The notes: generated from the letters alone by a model not told the origin. 12,436 nucleotides of DNA from Euryarchaeota archaeon UBA257 (GCA_002498985.1 DAJO01000070.1:1-12436), one strand, 5' to 3'. Counted from the stretch's first letter, positions 1 through 6,570 are shown. Numbers and translations: made by a program.

Positions 1-1
1 T

Positions 2-538
2 GGTGAAGGGAATAAATCGTTTATAAGAAATGCTCTAGGTGATGATTTTCAAGACACATGGGCTCTCGCAGAATTCTTGTATGAAAACCATAAAGAATTC
101 TTTCTTTTACCCAGCGATGTAGCAGTAGAAGTTGATGGAAATAGAGTGGCTATGAATGTTTCAGAACTACCTACTAAATATCCAATTTATGATATTGGAA
201 TTTCAACTCTCCAGGAAATTAGACCATTGATGATTAATGCTGGATGTATATTATGGAATGGCCCGGCATCCTATTTTGAATTACCCGGATTTGCTTTCGG
301 GACCATTGAAATCCTCAATATGTGTACTGAATCATCAGCAGTTACCATTGTCGGAGGTGGACACACTAGTTCATTGGTAAGTAATCGTGGAGTTACTGAC
401 TCAGTGACTCATAATAGTACGGGTGGTGGAGCATGTTTGACCATGCTATCTGGAAGATCAATGCCCGTAGTTGAATCTTTGAATAAATCCAATGATAAGT
501 TTCGTCCTCTTTTACCCTCTCTTGAACTTGGTAATTGA
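2..538 (+). CDS. pgk: Phosphoglycerate kinase, C-terminal part (5' end outside window)
   Basis: Glycolytic/gluconeogenic enzyme that interconverts 1,3-bisphosphoglycerate + ADP and 3-phosphoglycerate + ATP in the cytosol. The frame is open from base 2 without a start, so the gene enters from the left; about 178 codons are visible, under half of a usual ~400-residue PGK. A TTG at 77 lies inside the domain and is not the start. Seen in order: the nucleotide-domain strand ILWNGP, then F-x-F-GT, the glycine-rich VGGGHT, and the phosphate-binding helix STGGGACLTMLSG followed by MPVVESL. GGGHT (His where bacterial enzymes usually have Asp) and STGGGACL are, from memory, typical of archaeal PGKs, which supports an archaeal source. 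It ends at TGA 48 nt before the ATG of the next gene. Identity is secure. Confidence 0.95.
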   Translation, partial: GEGNKSFIRNALGDDFQDTWALAEFLYENHKEFFLLPSDVAVEVDGNRVAMNVSELPTKYPIYDIGISTLQEIRPLMINAGCILWNGPASYFELPGFAFGTIEILNMCTESSAVTIVGGGHTSSLVSNRGVTDSVTHNSTGGGACLTMLSGRSMPVVESLNKSNDKFRPLLPSLELGN

Positions 539-586
539 TTCTTGGGCGTCTCAAGTGTTATCAATGTATACAAGTCACGAGATACT

Positions 587-1114
587 ATGAGTGACGAAGA
601 AAATGACGTATTCTCTGGTTCTGTGACCTCACAGCCTCAGATGGTAAACGTACAAACATCAGGACCTATGTACATGGTTGAGAGGAGTTCTGCACCTCAA
701 GTAATCGGAATATTAGTTATATTATACAACCTGCTAGTGACTGCACTTGGCTTATTTGGCTTAGTAGCTCTTGCATTCTTGTCTGATTTAGATGAATCCG
801 TTGGTATAGAAGCACTACCTTTTGGGTTATTAGTAGTGACAATATCACTAACTTTAATTCCTGCAGGAATGGGTATTTTTGGAGGATATAAAATGTTCAT
901 GTACAAGAAACAAGGACTCTGGCTTGTCCTTGGCTCGATTGCACTTGGATGGATAATTAGTATAGTTAATAGCGTTTTAACTACTGATTATGGCGGCACT
1001 GGTGATGCGGCATTGGATGCAGGTCTAAATGGAGTATGTGGTCTTGCCTGTGCAGCAATTTGTGGACTAATTGTATGTATTCCATTATTCATGGCTAATA
1101 GTGGTATGGAATAA
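587..1114 (+). CDS. Hypothetical small membrane protein with four predicted helices
   Basis: Not recognised. ATG at 587 is preferred (175 residues). A TTG at 542 would add 15 residues, but it lies 3 nt after the pgk stop and the added residues look like nothing in particular. Residues 1-36 are polar (Ser/Gln/Glu-rich), probably a cytoplasmic tail. Hydrophobic segments follow at about 38-66, 78-100, 111-131 and 147-170. The basic loop MYKKQG between helices 2 and 3 suggests that loop faces the cytoplasm. Helix 4 holds four cysteines at 151, 155, 159 and 164, three of them spaced by one helical turn. No SD precedes the ATG, so the message may be leaderless or read through from pgk. A structural or sensory membrane role is possible but nothing in the sequence decides it. 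Confidence 0.7.
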   Translation: MSDEENDVFSGSVTSQPQMVNVQTSGPMYMVERSSAPQVIGILVILYNLLVTALGLFGLVALAFLSDLDESVGIEALPFGLLVVTISLTLIPAGMGIFGGYKMFMYKKQGLWLVLGSIALGWIISIVNSVLTTDYGGTGDAALDAGLNGVCGLACAAICGLIVCIPLFMANSGME

Positions 1115-1137
1115 ATAAAGGAAATTAGAAGTCGAGT

Positions 1138-1485
1138 TTAGTATTTGATACCATTAAAATTTTACTCACTGCAATAATTATTTTTGCAGTGGCACAGCCT
1201 AGTCAGAGTGACACTCTTTTAGCGGCTATTTTGGCATCAATACCCTTAGTTAGTGTCCTTGCAATGATGCGGATAAACCATGAAGGTGCATCTAACGATG
1301 AGATAATTAATTTTTCAAAAAATATTTGGTTAATTCTGCCCTCTTTATTATTATTCATTGTGATGCTTGAATTAATTCAAAGAGGCTGAGATTTCTATCC
1401 AGCGCTTGGGGGTGGTCTAAGCGCCACAATAATTGGCTATTTACTTATGATCGAGATAATGGACAGATTTCAGATGGCGTCCTAA
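1138..1485 (+). pseudogene. DUF3147-like small membrane protein gene, interrupted by in-frame TGA and lacking a usual start
   Basis: One frame runs from after a TAG at 1126 to TAA at 1483-1485, about 118 codons, broken only by TGA at 1387-1389. The translation reads as a DUF3147-type protein (from memory): N-terminal helix IKILLTAIIIFAV, then LLAAILASIPLVSVLAM, a short polar stretch, IWLILPSLLLFIV ending in QRG. After the TGA comes FYPALGGGLSATIIGYLL, which fits the family's last helix (RG-x-x-FWPAL). No ATG, GTG or TTG lies near the expected N-terminus at about 1138-1153. The first usual start, GTG at 1189, would remove helix 1, so the GTG-to-TGA reading (1189-1389, 66 aa) is only the middle of the protein. 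A nonsense mutation is the simplest view; sequence error, readthrough or a rare start such as ATT at 1153 remain possible. The tail ends in a tight overlap with the convergent mutase gene, as intact neighbours do. Confidence 0.65.
1402..1424. other. GC-rich hairpin 12 nt after the in-frame TGA
   Basis: GCGCTT at 1402-1407 pairs exactly with AAGCGC at 1419-1424. In the plus-strand RNA three more pairs (two of them G-U) extend the stem inward and leave a loop of about five bases. It starts 12 nt after the TGA at 1387-1389 and lies 58 nt beyond the stop of the convergent mutase gene. No T-run follows on either strand. It could help termination of either transcript, affect reading of the UGA, or be chance codon composition of the Ala/Gly/Ser stretch it encodes. 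Confidence 0.4.
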
Positions 1486-2870
1486 GCATTATGGAATTTT
1501 TCTAGATTAATAATTTCACCTAATCTTTCTTCTACATCCTGTTTTATGTTAACTAGCCCCTCTTCATCATTAGCTTCAGCTCTCATGACAAGAATTGGTT
1601 CAGTATTACTAGGTCTACAAAGAAACCATCCTTCTGGATAACTAACTCTAACTCCATCAACATTAGAGTATTTCATATCAGAAAATTTTCTTTCTACTGA
1701 ATCCATAGTTTCTATTCTATTCATAGTTAGAGGAACCTTTGCTTCTCCGGTTGAAGCATATTTTGGTAAGTCATCAAACCAGTCTGAAAATTTAGGTCCT
1801 CCTTCTTCCGGCGAGGGTTCTCTAGCAATTATTTCCAGTAATCTAGCAGTATTATACAATGAATCATCGAATCCCGGCCATCTATCATTCAAGAAGAAAT
1901 GACCTGACATTTCTCCGGCTAAGGGAGAATCTGGATTTTCTTTTAATTCTCTTTTCATGAATGAATGTCCAGTTCTAACCATTTTAGGTATACCTCCAGA
2001 TGAATAGATTGCTTCTTCCAGCGCCATACTACACTTTACATCGTAGAAAACAGTTCTTTCAGACTCAGTCCCACCTTTCCTTTCTCCTAAAATATCTTTA
2101 ACAAAAATAGTCATTAATCTGTCTGGATGAATAAATTTACCTTCTTGGTCAACTACGCCAATTCTATCTCCATCTCCGTCCATTCCTATTCCAAATTCAG
2201 CATTATTTTCAACCACTGACTTTGCTAAATCTTTCATGTTCTCGGGCCTTGTAGGATCAGGTGGATGGTTTGGAAACTTATCATCCCAATCACAATGTAC
2301 AGGTATCAAATCAACATCTAATTTTTCCATTAACTTAATCGTTAATGGGCCAGGTACTGCATTTCCACAATCAATAGCGATTTTTATTTTTCTTCGAGGC
2401 ATTCCTGCATTTGAGACTATTGTATCTAGATATTGATCTTCGAAATGAGAAAAATCTTTCACAACTCCATTCCCTTGTTTAAACAAGTTATCATCAAAGG
2501 TCTTTTTCAATCCCTGTAATTCTTGTCCAGCCATAGGTAAGGTGCCATTACAAATCTTAAACCCATTATATTCGGGAGGATTATGACTTGCTGTAATTAC
2601 GACAGCAGCATCCACAGAAAGATCTACAGTCGCTCTGTAAAGCACTCCTGTTGTTGTTATTCCAAGATCTAGTACGTCTACTCCAGATGAATTTAATCCT
2701 TTTAAGAAAGCAGAATGTAATTCAGGTCCAGACTCTCTAATATCTCGAGCTACAGCAATAGTATTTGCATTAAGGTGAGTAGCAAGAGACTTCCCTAATC
2801 TTTCTGCAAAGTCTGAATCTAATTCAGAATGAGCAAGCCCACGAATATCATAAGCTTTGAAAACACTCAT
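1482..2870 (-). CDS. Phosphomannomutase/phosphoglucomutase (alpha-D-phosphohexomutase family)
   Basis: Cytosolic mutase that moves phosphate between C6 and C1 of mannose or glucose, feeding nucleotide-sugar synthesis. It has 462 residues, the normal length for AlgC-type enzymes, starting MSVFKAYDIRG. All four family signatures are present: phospho-serine loop TASHNPPEYNG (catalytic Ser95), magnesium loop DGDGDR at 231-236, sugar-binding GEMSGH at 319-324, and phosphate-binding RPSNTEP at 419-425. GEMSGH is shared by PMM/PGM enzymes acting on glucose and mannose phosphates, so substrate choice cannot be settled from sequence. It is the last gene of the minus-strand cluster, 15 nt after the RidA-like gene, and its stop overlaps the end of the broken DUF3147-like frame. 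In this context it may supply mannose-1-P or glucose-1-P for glycan precursors built on polyprenol; that link is inference. Confidence 0.92.
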   Translation of the reverse strand: MSVFKAYDIRGLAHSELDSDFAERLGKSLATHLNANTIAVARDIRESGPELHSAFLKGLNSSGVDVLDLGITTTGVLYRATVDLSVDAAVVITASHNPPEYNGFKICNGTLPMAGQELQGLKKTFDDNLFKQGNGVVKDFSHFEDQYLDTIVSNAGMPRRKIKIAIDCGNAVPGPLTIKLMEKLDVDLIPVHCDWDDKFPNHPPDPTRPENMKDLAKSVVENNAEFGIGMDGDGDRIGVVDQEGKFIHPDRLMTIFVKDILGERKGGTESERTVFYDVKCSMALEEAIYSSGGIPKMVRTGHSFMKRELKENPDSPLAGEMSGHFFLNDRWPGFDDSLYNTARLLEIIAREPSPEEGGPKFSDWFDDLPKYASTGEAKVPLTMNRIETMDSVERKFSDMKYSNVDGVRVSYPEGWFLCRPSNTEPILVMRAEANDEEGLVNIKQDVEERLGEIINLEKFHNA

Positions 2871-2885
2871 TTCTATGCCTCAATT

Positions 2886-3263
2886 TCAATTATTCCCCGA
2901 GCCTCTAAAAGCTTCGCATATAATTTCTATTAGTGCATCACCTGGTAATTTACTAACTTCATATGCTGCCCTAGCAGGCGGCATTGATTCTCCAAGCCAT
3001 TTCCCATAAACTTCGTTTACATCAGAATAATTTCCTATGTCTGTTAGAAGTATTGTTACCATAACTAAGTCATCTCTTGAACTGTTAGCTATTTCCAATA
3101 GATTGTCTATCTTTTTCAAAGCCTCAGAGGTCTGAGAAACAATGTCTTCTCCTCCTTCTATCCCTATTTGGCCAGCCAGCCAAATATGATCTCTTACGGT
3201 TATCCCAGGACTGTAAGGAGCCCAAACTTTTCCTCCGTTATCAATTTTTAACTTGCGAGCCAT
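2886..3263 (-). CDS. RidA/YjgF/YER057c family reactive-intermediate deaminase
   Basis: Members of this family hydrolyse reactive enamine/imine intermediates made by PLP enzymes, releasing ammonia and protecting metabolism; they act as cytosolic trimers. Length is 125 residues, as expected. Visible family traits are PYSP with Tyr17, LAGQIG at 30-34, the segment VTILLTDIGNYSDVNEVY, and PPARAAYEV with Arg98, matching the substrate-carboxylate arginine of RidA. Glu113 in the LIEI strand matches the catalytic glutamate near the C-terminus. All key positions are present, so activity is plausible, but archaeal members differ in substrate. It lies 30 nt downstream of the Nudix gene and 15 nt upstream of the mutase, in the middle of the cluster. 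No SD is seen before its ATG. A housekeeping role is as likely as a role tied to its neighbours. Confidence 0.9.
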   Translation of the reverse strand: MARKLKIDNGGKVWAPYSPGITVRDHIWLAGQIGIEGGEDIVSQTSEALKKIDNLLEIANSSRDDLVMVTILLTDIGNYSDVNEVYGKWLGESMPPARAAYEVSKLPGDALIEIICEAFRGSGNN

Positions 3264-3293
3264 GAAGTTCGCAGGGTGTTATCGCTGATATGT

Positions 3294-3746
3294 TTATTCA
3301 CGAAGTAATTCTATTACCTCTGAATGATCTCCAGCAACATTTTCTGGTGTTAATTGATTAATTGGAACCCATTGTGCATCGACTGCATCGTCACCTCCTA
3401 CTGGCTCAGATTCACTGTCTACTTCTACCAAGTAGAATAGTCCTACACAATGTTTTCGCGGATCTCTACCTGGTTTTCCCAATATTGTTAGAGATAATGG
3501 ATACTTTCCGATAACTCCTGTTTCTTCTAATAATTCCCTGACTACAGCATCTTCAGGATCTTCCCCGTAGTCAACAAAACCTCCAGGAAATGCCCACATA
3601 CCTTCCCACTCTTTAGGATCCTTTCCTCTTTTAATCATCAATAATTCTAGTCCATCAACTCCCTCTCTAGTCGCAATAGCATCTACTGTTACTGAAGGAT
3701 TCTGATAATCATCTCTTCCACATTCTTGACATCTTTTAGCCACCAT
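3294..3746 (-). CDS. Nudix hydrolase, ADP-ribose pyrophosphatase-like
   Basis: Nudix enzymes cleave nucleoside diphosphates linked to another group; the archaeal ADP-ribose pyrophosphatases split ADP-ribose to AMP and ribose-5-phosphate. The 150-residue protein holds a perfect Nudix box (G-x5-E-x7-REUxEExGU) at residues 56-78, with G56, E62, R70, E71, E74 and E75, preceded by WAFPG. The stretch GRDPRKHCVGLFY at about 93-105 resembles archaeal ADP-ribose hydrolases, but substrate remains a guess. The N-terminus has CQECG (Cys6, Cys9), half of a zinc ribbon whose second Cys pair is absent. The start is fixed by a strong SD 3 nt upstream. The gene overlaps the end of the prenyltransferase gene by 11 nt in another frame, so translation is probably coupled. 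Confidence 0.9.
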   Translation of the reverse strand: MVAKRCQECGRDDYQNPSVTVDAIATREGVDGLELLMIKRGKDPKEWEGMWAFPGGFVDYGEDPEDAVVRELLEETGVIGKYPLSLTILGKPGRDPRKHCVGLFYLVEVDSESEPVGGDDAVDAQWVPINQLTPENVAGDHSEVIELLRE

Positions 3747-4617
3747 ATCTCCTCCTTCTGTTTTGATATGATTCTATTGCTTCATACAGGTCGTTTTTGT
3801 TGAAAGAAGGCCAATGAACATCTGTGAAATGTAACTCAGAGTATGCTATTTGCCAAAGTAAAAAGTTTGAAATTCTTTCTTCCCCGCTTGTTCTGATTAC
3901 TAAATCAGGGTCAGGCATATCTGAAGAGTATAGATTACTGGATATTTTATCAGTGTCTATTTCTTCTAGCTTAATTGTACCAGATGCATATTCTTGAGAT
4001 ACTTTCCGGACAGCATCAACAATCTCTTCTCTTCCCCCGTATGCTAAGCATACAGTGAATAAGAAATCAGAGTAATCGGCAGTTTTCTCTTCAACATTTT
4101 TTATTGCTTTTCTAACATCATCAGGTAACATATCCAACCTTCCAACAGCTTTTACTCTCACCTTTCTACTGTGAATTTTGGGGTCTTCTGCCATCTCATT
4201 TAGTCCATTACAGTAAAGACTGTATAATGCATCAAGTTCCTCTTGATTTCTTTCTTTGATATTTTCCGTTGAAAGTGCATATACAGAGAGATAAGGTATT
4301 CCAAGATCTAGAATCCAATCCATTACTTGTTTAAGTTTCTCTTTTCCCTTTTTATGCCCTAAATTTGTCTCAATTTTTGAGTTCCAAGCAAATCTTCTAT
4401 TTCCATCCATAATTATTGATACATGATTTGGCACAATTCCTTTCTTTATCCTATCTTTGAGTCTATTGGCTCGTATTCTATCAGTTCTTGATACAAAGCT
4501 CCAAGCCACGCTTGAACTTGCAATTGCCTTTGCAGGAATTGCAATAATTCTAAATTTAAGAAGCCATTTCGCTAGGGAATCGATACGTCGACCAGTTGCT
4601 CTGCGCATACGACCCAT
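3736..4617 (-). CDS. uppS: Cis-prenyltransferase (polyprenyl diphosphate synthase, UppS family)
   Basis: Adds isopentenyl diphosphate units in cis to an allylic primer, giving the long polyprenyl diphosphate from which archaeal dolichol-type sugar carriers are made. Conserved regions appear in order: HVSIIMDGNRRFA at 65-77 with catalytic Asp71, GHKKG at 87-91, YALSTEN at 113-119, LAYGGREEI at 191-199, DPDLVIRTSGE at 237-247, and FLLWQ...SELHF near 252-264. The usual Trp of DGNRRWA is Phe here. At 293 residues it is longer than bacterial UppS (~250) because of about 60 N-terminal residues that are basic and then hydrophobic (roughly 18-45), possibly for membrane contact. ATG at 4617 is used; a second ATG three codons on is possible. 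It lies 48 nt after the HAD gene and overlaps the Nudix gene. Chain length of the product cannot be told. Confidence 0.93.
   Translation of the reverse strand: MGRMRRATGRRIDSLAKWLLKFRIIAIPAKAIASSSVAWSFVSRTDRIRANRLKDRIKKGIVPNHVSIIMDGNRRFAWNSKIETNLGHKKGKEKLKQVMDWILDLGIPYLSVYALSTENIKERNQEELDALYSLYCNGLNEMAEDPKIHSRKVRVKAVGRLDMLPDDVRKAIKNVEEKTADYSDFLFTVCLAYGGREEIVDAVRKVSQEYASGTIKLEEIDTDKISSNLYSSDMPDPDLVIRTSGEERISNFLLWQIAYSELHFTDVHWPSFNKNDLYEAIESYQNRRRRYGG
3750..3757 (-). promoter_or_regulatory. Strong Shine-Dalgarno for the Nudix gene
   Basis: On the minus strand the sequence reads AAGGAGGA just upstream of the ATG at 3746, inside the last codons of the prenyltransferase gene. It fixes the Nudix start and points to coupled translation of the two overlapping genes. 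It is one of only three good SDs in the window, all at internal operon positions. Confidence 0.7.
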
Positions 4618-4656
4618 GTAACAGCGTAAATCTCTGTACCTAATAGTAGTTGGATT

Positions 4657-4667
4657 GAGGAGTCCTC
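4657..4667. repeat. Short inverted repeat at the HAD stop codon
   Basis: GAGGA-G-TCCTC is an 11-bp inverted repeat overlapping the HAD stop codon (4666-4668), in the 48-nt gap before the prenyltransferase start. As RNA it would be a five-pair stem with a three-base loop. It may modulate the HAD to prenyltransferase junction or be chance. Confidence 0.25.
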
Positions 4668-5208
4668 ATTCAAATACAATATCTGCCTTGTCATTTATCT
4701 TATCTAAGAGATTATTTTCTGGATTTACAACAATAATTTGCCCTGAATGTTCCCAAACTGGTAAGTCGTGATGGCTATTCCCTGCATATCCAAATTTCAT
4801 ATTCCCATATCTTGCAATTAATGCTTCAGCCTTCTTCTTACCACGAAGGTTGTGTTGAGCATCTGATGCCATAACATCGGAGAACAGACCTACATGTGCT
4901 GCAACTTGCTCTGCAACAATTCTATCTGAAGCGGTAGCTAAAATCAGAGTTCTTCCACGTGCATGTTCTCCGGTAAGCCAGTCTAGAAAAGCAGCATGAT
5001 ATTCAAGTTCCGCTGGGTCAAAAACTAACTTCTTGGCCAAGTCTCTTTTCCACTGTGCTCTTTTGTTTGTTACCTCTTTTGTTAGGACACTAAATATCAT
5101 CCATGGTTTCCTAAGTAACACCCTTTTGATACTAATATAACTCATATCTGTTAAGATTAGCGTGCCATCCATATCAACCGCTAGTGGTATGTCCGTTATC
5201 TCGCCCAT
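4666..5208 (-). CDS. HAD-superfamily phosphatase, like the HAD domain of HAD-UbiA fusion proteins
   Basis: A 180-residue HAD hydrolase and probable first gene of the cluster. Motif I is VDMDGTL (nucleophile Asp12, acid/base Asp14), motif II is ATASD with Thr92, motif III is Lys124 in GKKK, and motif IV is GYAGNSHHDLPVW with Asp148. The first acidic residue of motif IV is Asn144. The cap lies between motifs I and II (about 20-85). The pattern DP-A-x-L-x-Y, ATASD...VAxHVGLF, and YAGNS..DLPVW matches, from memory, the N-terminal HAD half of bacterial proteins fused to UbiA prenyltransferases, and more distantly phosphoserine phosphatases. No UbiA part follows; the frame ends at TGA. With a polyprenyl synthase next in the operon, a phosphorylated polyprenyl or sugar-lipid intermediate is an attractive substrate, but that is inference. 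Confidence 0.8.
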   Translation of the reverse strand: MGEITDIPLAVDMDGTLILTDMSYISIKRVLLRKPWMIFSVLTKEVTNKRAQWKRDLAKKLVFDPAELEYHAAFLDWLTGEHARGRTLILATASDRIVAEQVAAHVGLFSDVMASDAQHNLRGKKKAEALIARYGNMKFGYAGNSHHDLPVWEHSGQIIVVNPENNLLDKINDKADIVFE

Positions 5209-5227
5209 GTAGTTGCCTGAACCGACA

Positions 5228-5237
5228 CCATATCAAA
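5228..5237 (-). promoter_or_regulatory. Possible TATA box for the minus-strand cluster
   Basis: Minus-strand TTTGATATGG is centred about 24 nt upstream of the HAD ATG, the spacing expected for an archaeal TATA box driving a leaderless message. No SD precedes that ATG, which agrees. The match to the archaeal consensus is only fair. No comparable box was seen for the divergent gene at 5296. Confidence 0.3.
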
Positions 5238-5295
5238 GATTCCCTGACCGATTGCATGAAGTAAACAACTCCCTCGTAGGCATAGGGTAACTAGT

Positions 5296-6570
5296 ATGTC
5301 CGAGGATAAGATAGCTTGGAAACCTGCAGCAATGTCAAGGATTGAGACTACTAATGAATCGCCACCAGGATTTCAGAGTCTTGTTTTTGTAGGAATTGGA
5401 ATGAAATCTGAAATGCTGGAACCCACTAATCCAGACGATTGGTTAGCTACTATTTCTGGTCTTAAATCATGGGGAGAAGTTCCTTCACAAGACTCGTCTG
5501 TAGAAGAAATAATTCATTCTGACAGAGGAATTAATCTGAAATTGAAAGATAATGATACTTACTGGTTAGCGGAATTTTTTCCTTGGAGTAATGACGGTAG
5601 ATTAAGATCAAGAATTAGCCTTGCTACTGGAAAAAGCGATTCTCCAATAGGTCTTTTTTCTTGGAATAATATTGATTTAATTTCTTTAAGAAAATGGGAT
5701 GAAAATCCTCGCCAAGTGAAATCAAAACTTATTTCCGCAATAAATTCTAATGACTTAGAAGCTTCAAAAGAAATTGTATTCAAATGTGCGGCTGCAATAG
5801 GGAGTTTCCATAGATCAGCAGAAAGTGGTAGAATTACTCCTCGCGATGCTAGAAAATGGAATAAGAGAGTTGAAACTCTTGAGGCTTTATTGCGTGCAAA
5901 TACAATTTGGCGAGCACCTCATACAAAAGATACCGTTTGTATAATTACTATTGGAGATGTCAGGTTCTCAGACATGATAGACGCTTCTGACGGTGAATAT
6001 GGTATTCATTTCAGTAGGCCCCGATTATCAGATAGCATTGCCAAACCTAACTGTGAGTTTCCAGCAATGAGAGATTTTTCTTCATTACTTCATGATCTTA
6101 ATAGAATATATTATTCTAGTAAATCAAAACTTTCAATTAGAGATTTAAGAGAATCTATGATTGATGGCTGGAGATCTACTGCTCCAGAAAAGTGGTCCTC
6201 AGAAGGTTCTTTTTACACTCCACGAGGTGGAGTATTCTTTTGGGAATATGAGCAATGCTTACTTGATGTAATCGAAGCAGTTTCTCATCAATCCGGGAAG
6301 CCAGAGCCTGCAGTTTCAATGCTTAGAGAAGTTCCTGGAATTCAAAGAACAATGTACAACCATAGAATAATCGCTGCGCTTTCATTCATGACAGGTTTCT
6401 TCTCCGCAAGCGGATTTTATCAGTATCTAGTTGGTAACTCTGATGAGGTTTTCATTCCACTAATTTTACTCCCAATAACCATCGGACTTTATTATTCATA
6501 TAGAAGATTAGCACCATCTCCTGAATTATCAATTTTAAGAGTCTGGAATGAGAAAATATCAAATTCTTAG
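5296..6570 (+). CDS. Membrane-anchored protein with degenerate APH/kinase-like fold
   Basis: Not firmly recognised. The 424-residue protein has a long soluble part (1-355) and two hydrophobic helices at about 357-379 and 385-402, so it probably faces the cytoplasm and is held in the membrane at its C-terminus. Residues 160-175 (AAAIGSFHRSAE) resemble the helix before the catalytic loop in aminoglycoside-phosphotransferase-like kinases. TIGDVRFSDMI at 218-228 resembles HGDLRxxNIL with the catalytic Asp kept (Asp221), but the preceding His is Ile and the metal-binding Asn is Asp. The metal-binding 'IDF' motif appears as IHF at 237-239, then RPRLSD, and RDFSSLLHDL at 259-268 matches the following APH helix. 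Loss of the second metal Asp suggests a pseudokinase or very divergent kinase. It diverges from the HAD operon (87 nt) and its stop overlaps the convergent mutase gene. No SD is seen. Confidence 0.6.
   Translation: MSEDKIAWKPAAMSRIETTNESPPGFQSLVFVGIGMKSEMLEPTNPDDWLATISGLKSWGEVPSQDSSVEEIIHSDRGINLKLKDNDTYWLAEFFPWSNDGRLRSRISLATGKSDSPIGLFSWNNIDLISLRKWDENPRQVKSKLISAINSNDLEASKEIVFKCAAAIGSFHRSAESGRITPRDARKWNKRVETLEALLRANTIWRAPHTKDTVCIITIGDVRFSDMIDASDGEYGIHFSRPRLSDSIAKPNCEFPAMRDFSSLLHDLNRIYYSSKSKLSIRDLRESMIDGWRSTAPEKWSSEGSFYTPRGGVFFWEYEQCLLDVIEAVSHQSGKPEPAVSMLREVPGIQRTMYNHRIIAALSFMTGFFSASGFYQYLVGNSDEVFIPLILLPITIGLYYSYRRLAPSPELSILRVWNEKISNS

Noticed and set aside
77..538. A separate short gene starting at TTG 77
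   Set aside because: The frame is open to the left edge and the residues are an uninterrupted PGK C-terminus.
542..586. TTG start at 542 for the four-helix membrane protein
   Set aside because: It sits 3 nt after the pgk stop with no SD, and the added residues show no domain character; ATG at 587 is the simpler start.
1387..1389. TGA read as an amino acid in this genome (code change)
   Set aside because: Several intact genes here end at TGA at the expected length (pgk, HAD, RidA-like, mscS-like, symporter), so a general reassignment does not fit.
2236..2436. Plus-strand open frame inside the mutase gene
   Set aside because: It lies wholly within a well-supported minus-strand gene and its translation has no recognisable features.
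3294..3746. A full zinc ribbon in the Nudix protein, as in NudC-type enzymes
   Set aside because: Only one Cys pair (6 and 9) is present and no second pair follows, so at most it is a remnant.
5559..5783. Minus-strand open frame inside the kinase-like gene
   Set aside because: It is a shadow of the longer plus-strand frame, which has membrane helices and kinase-like motifs.
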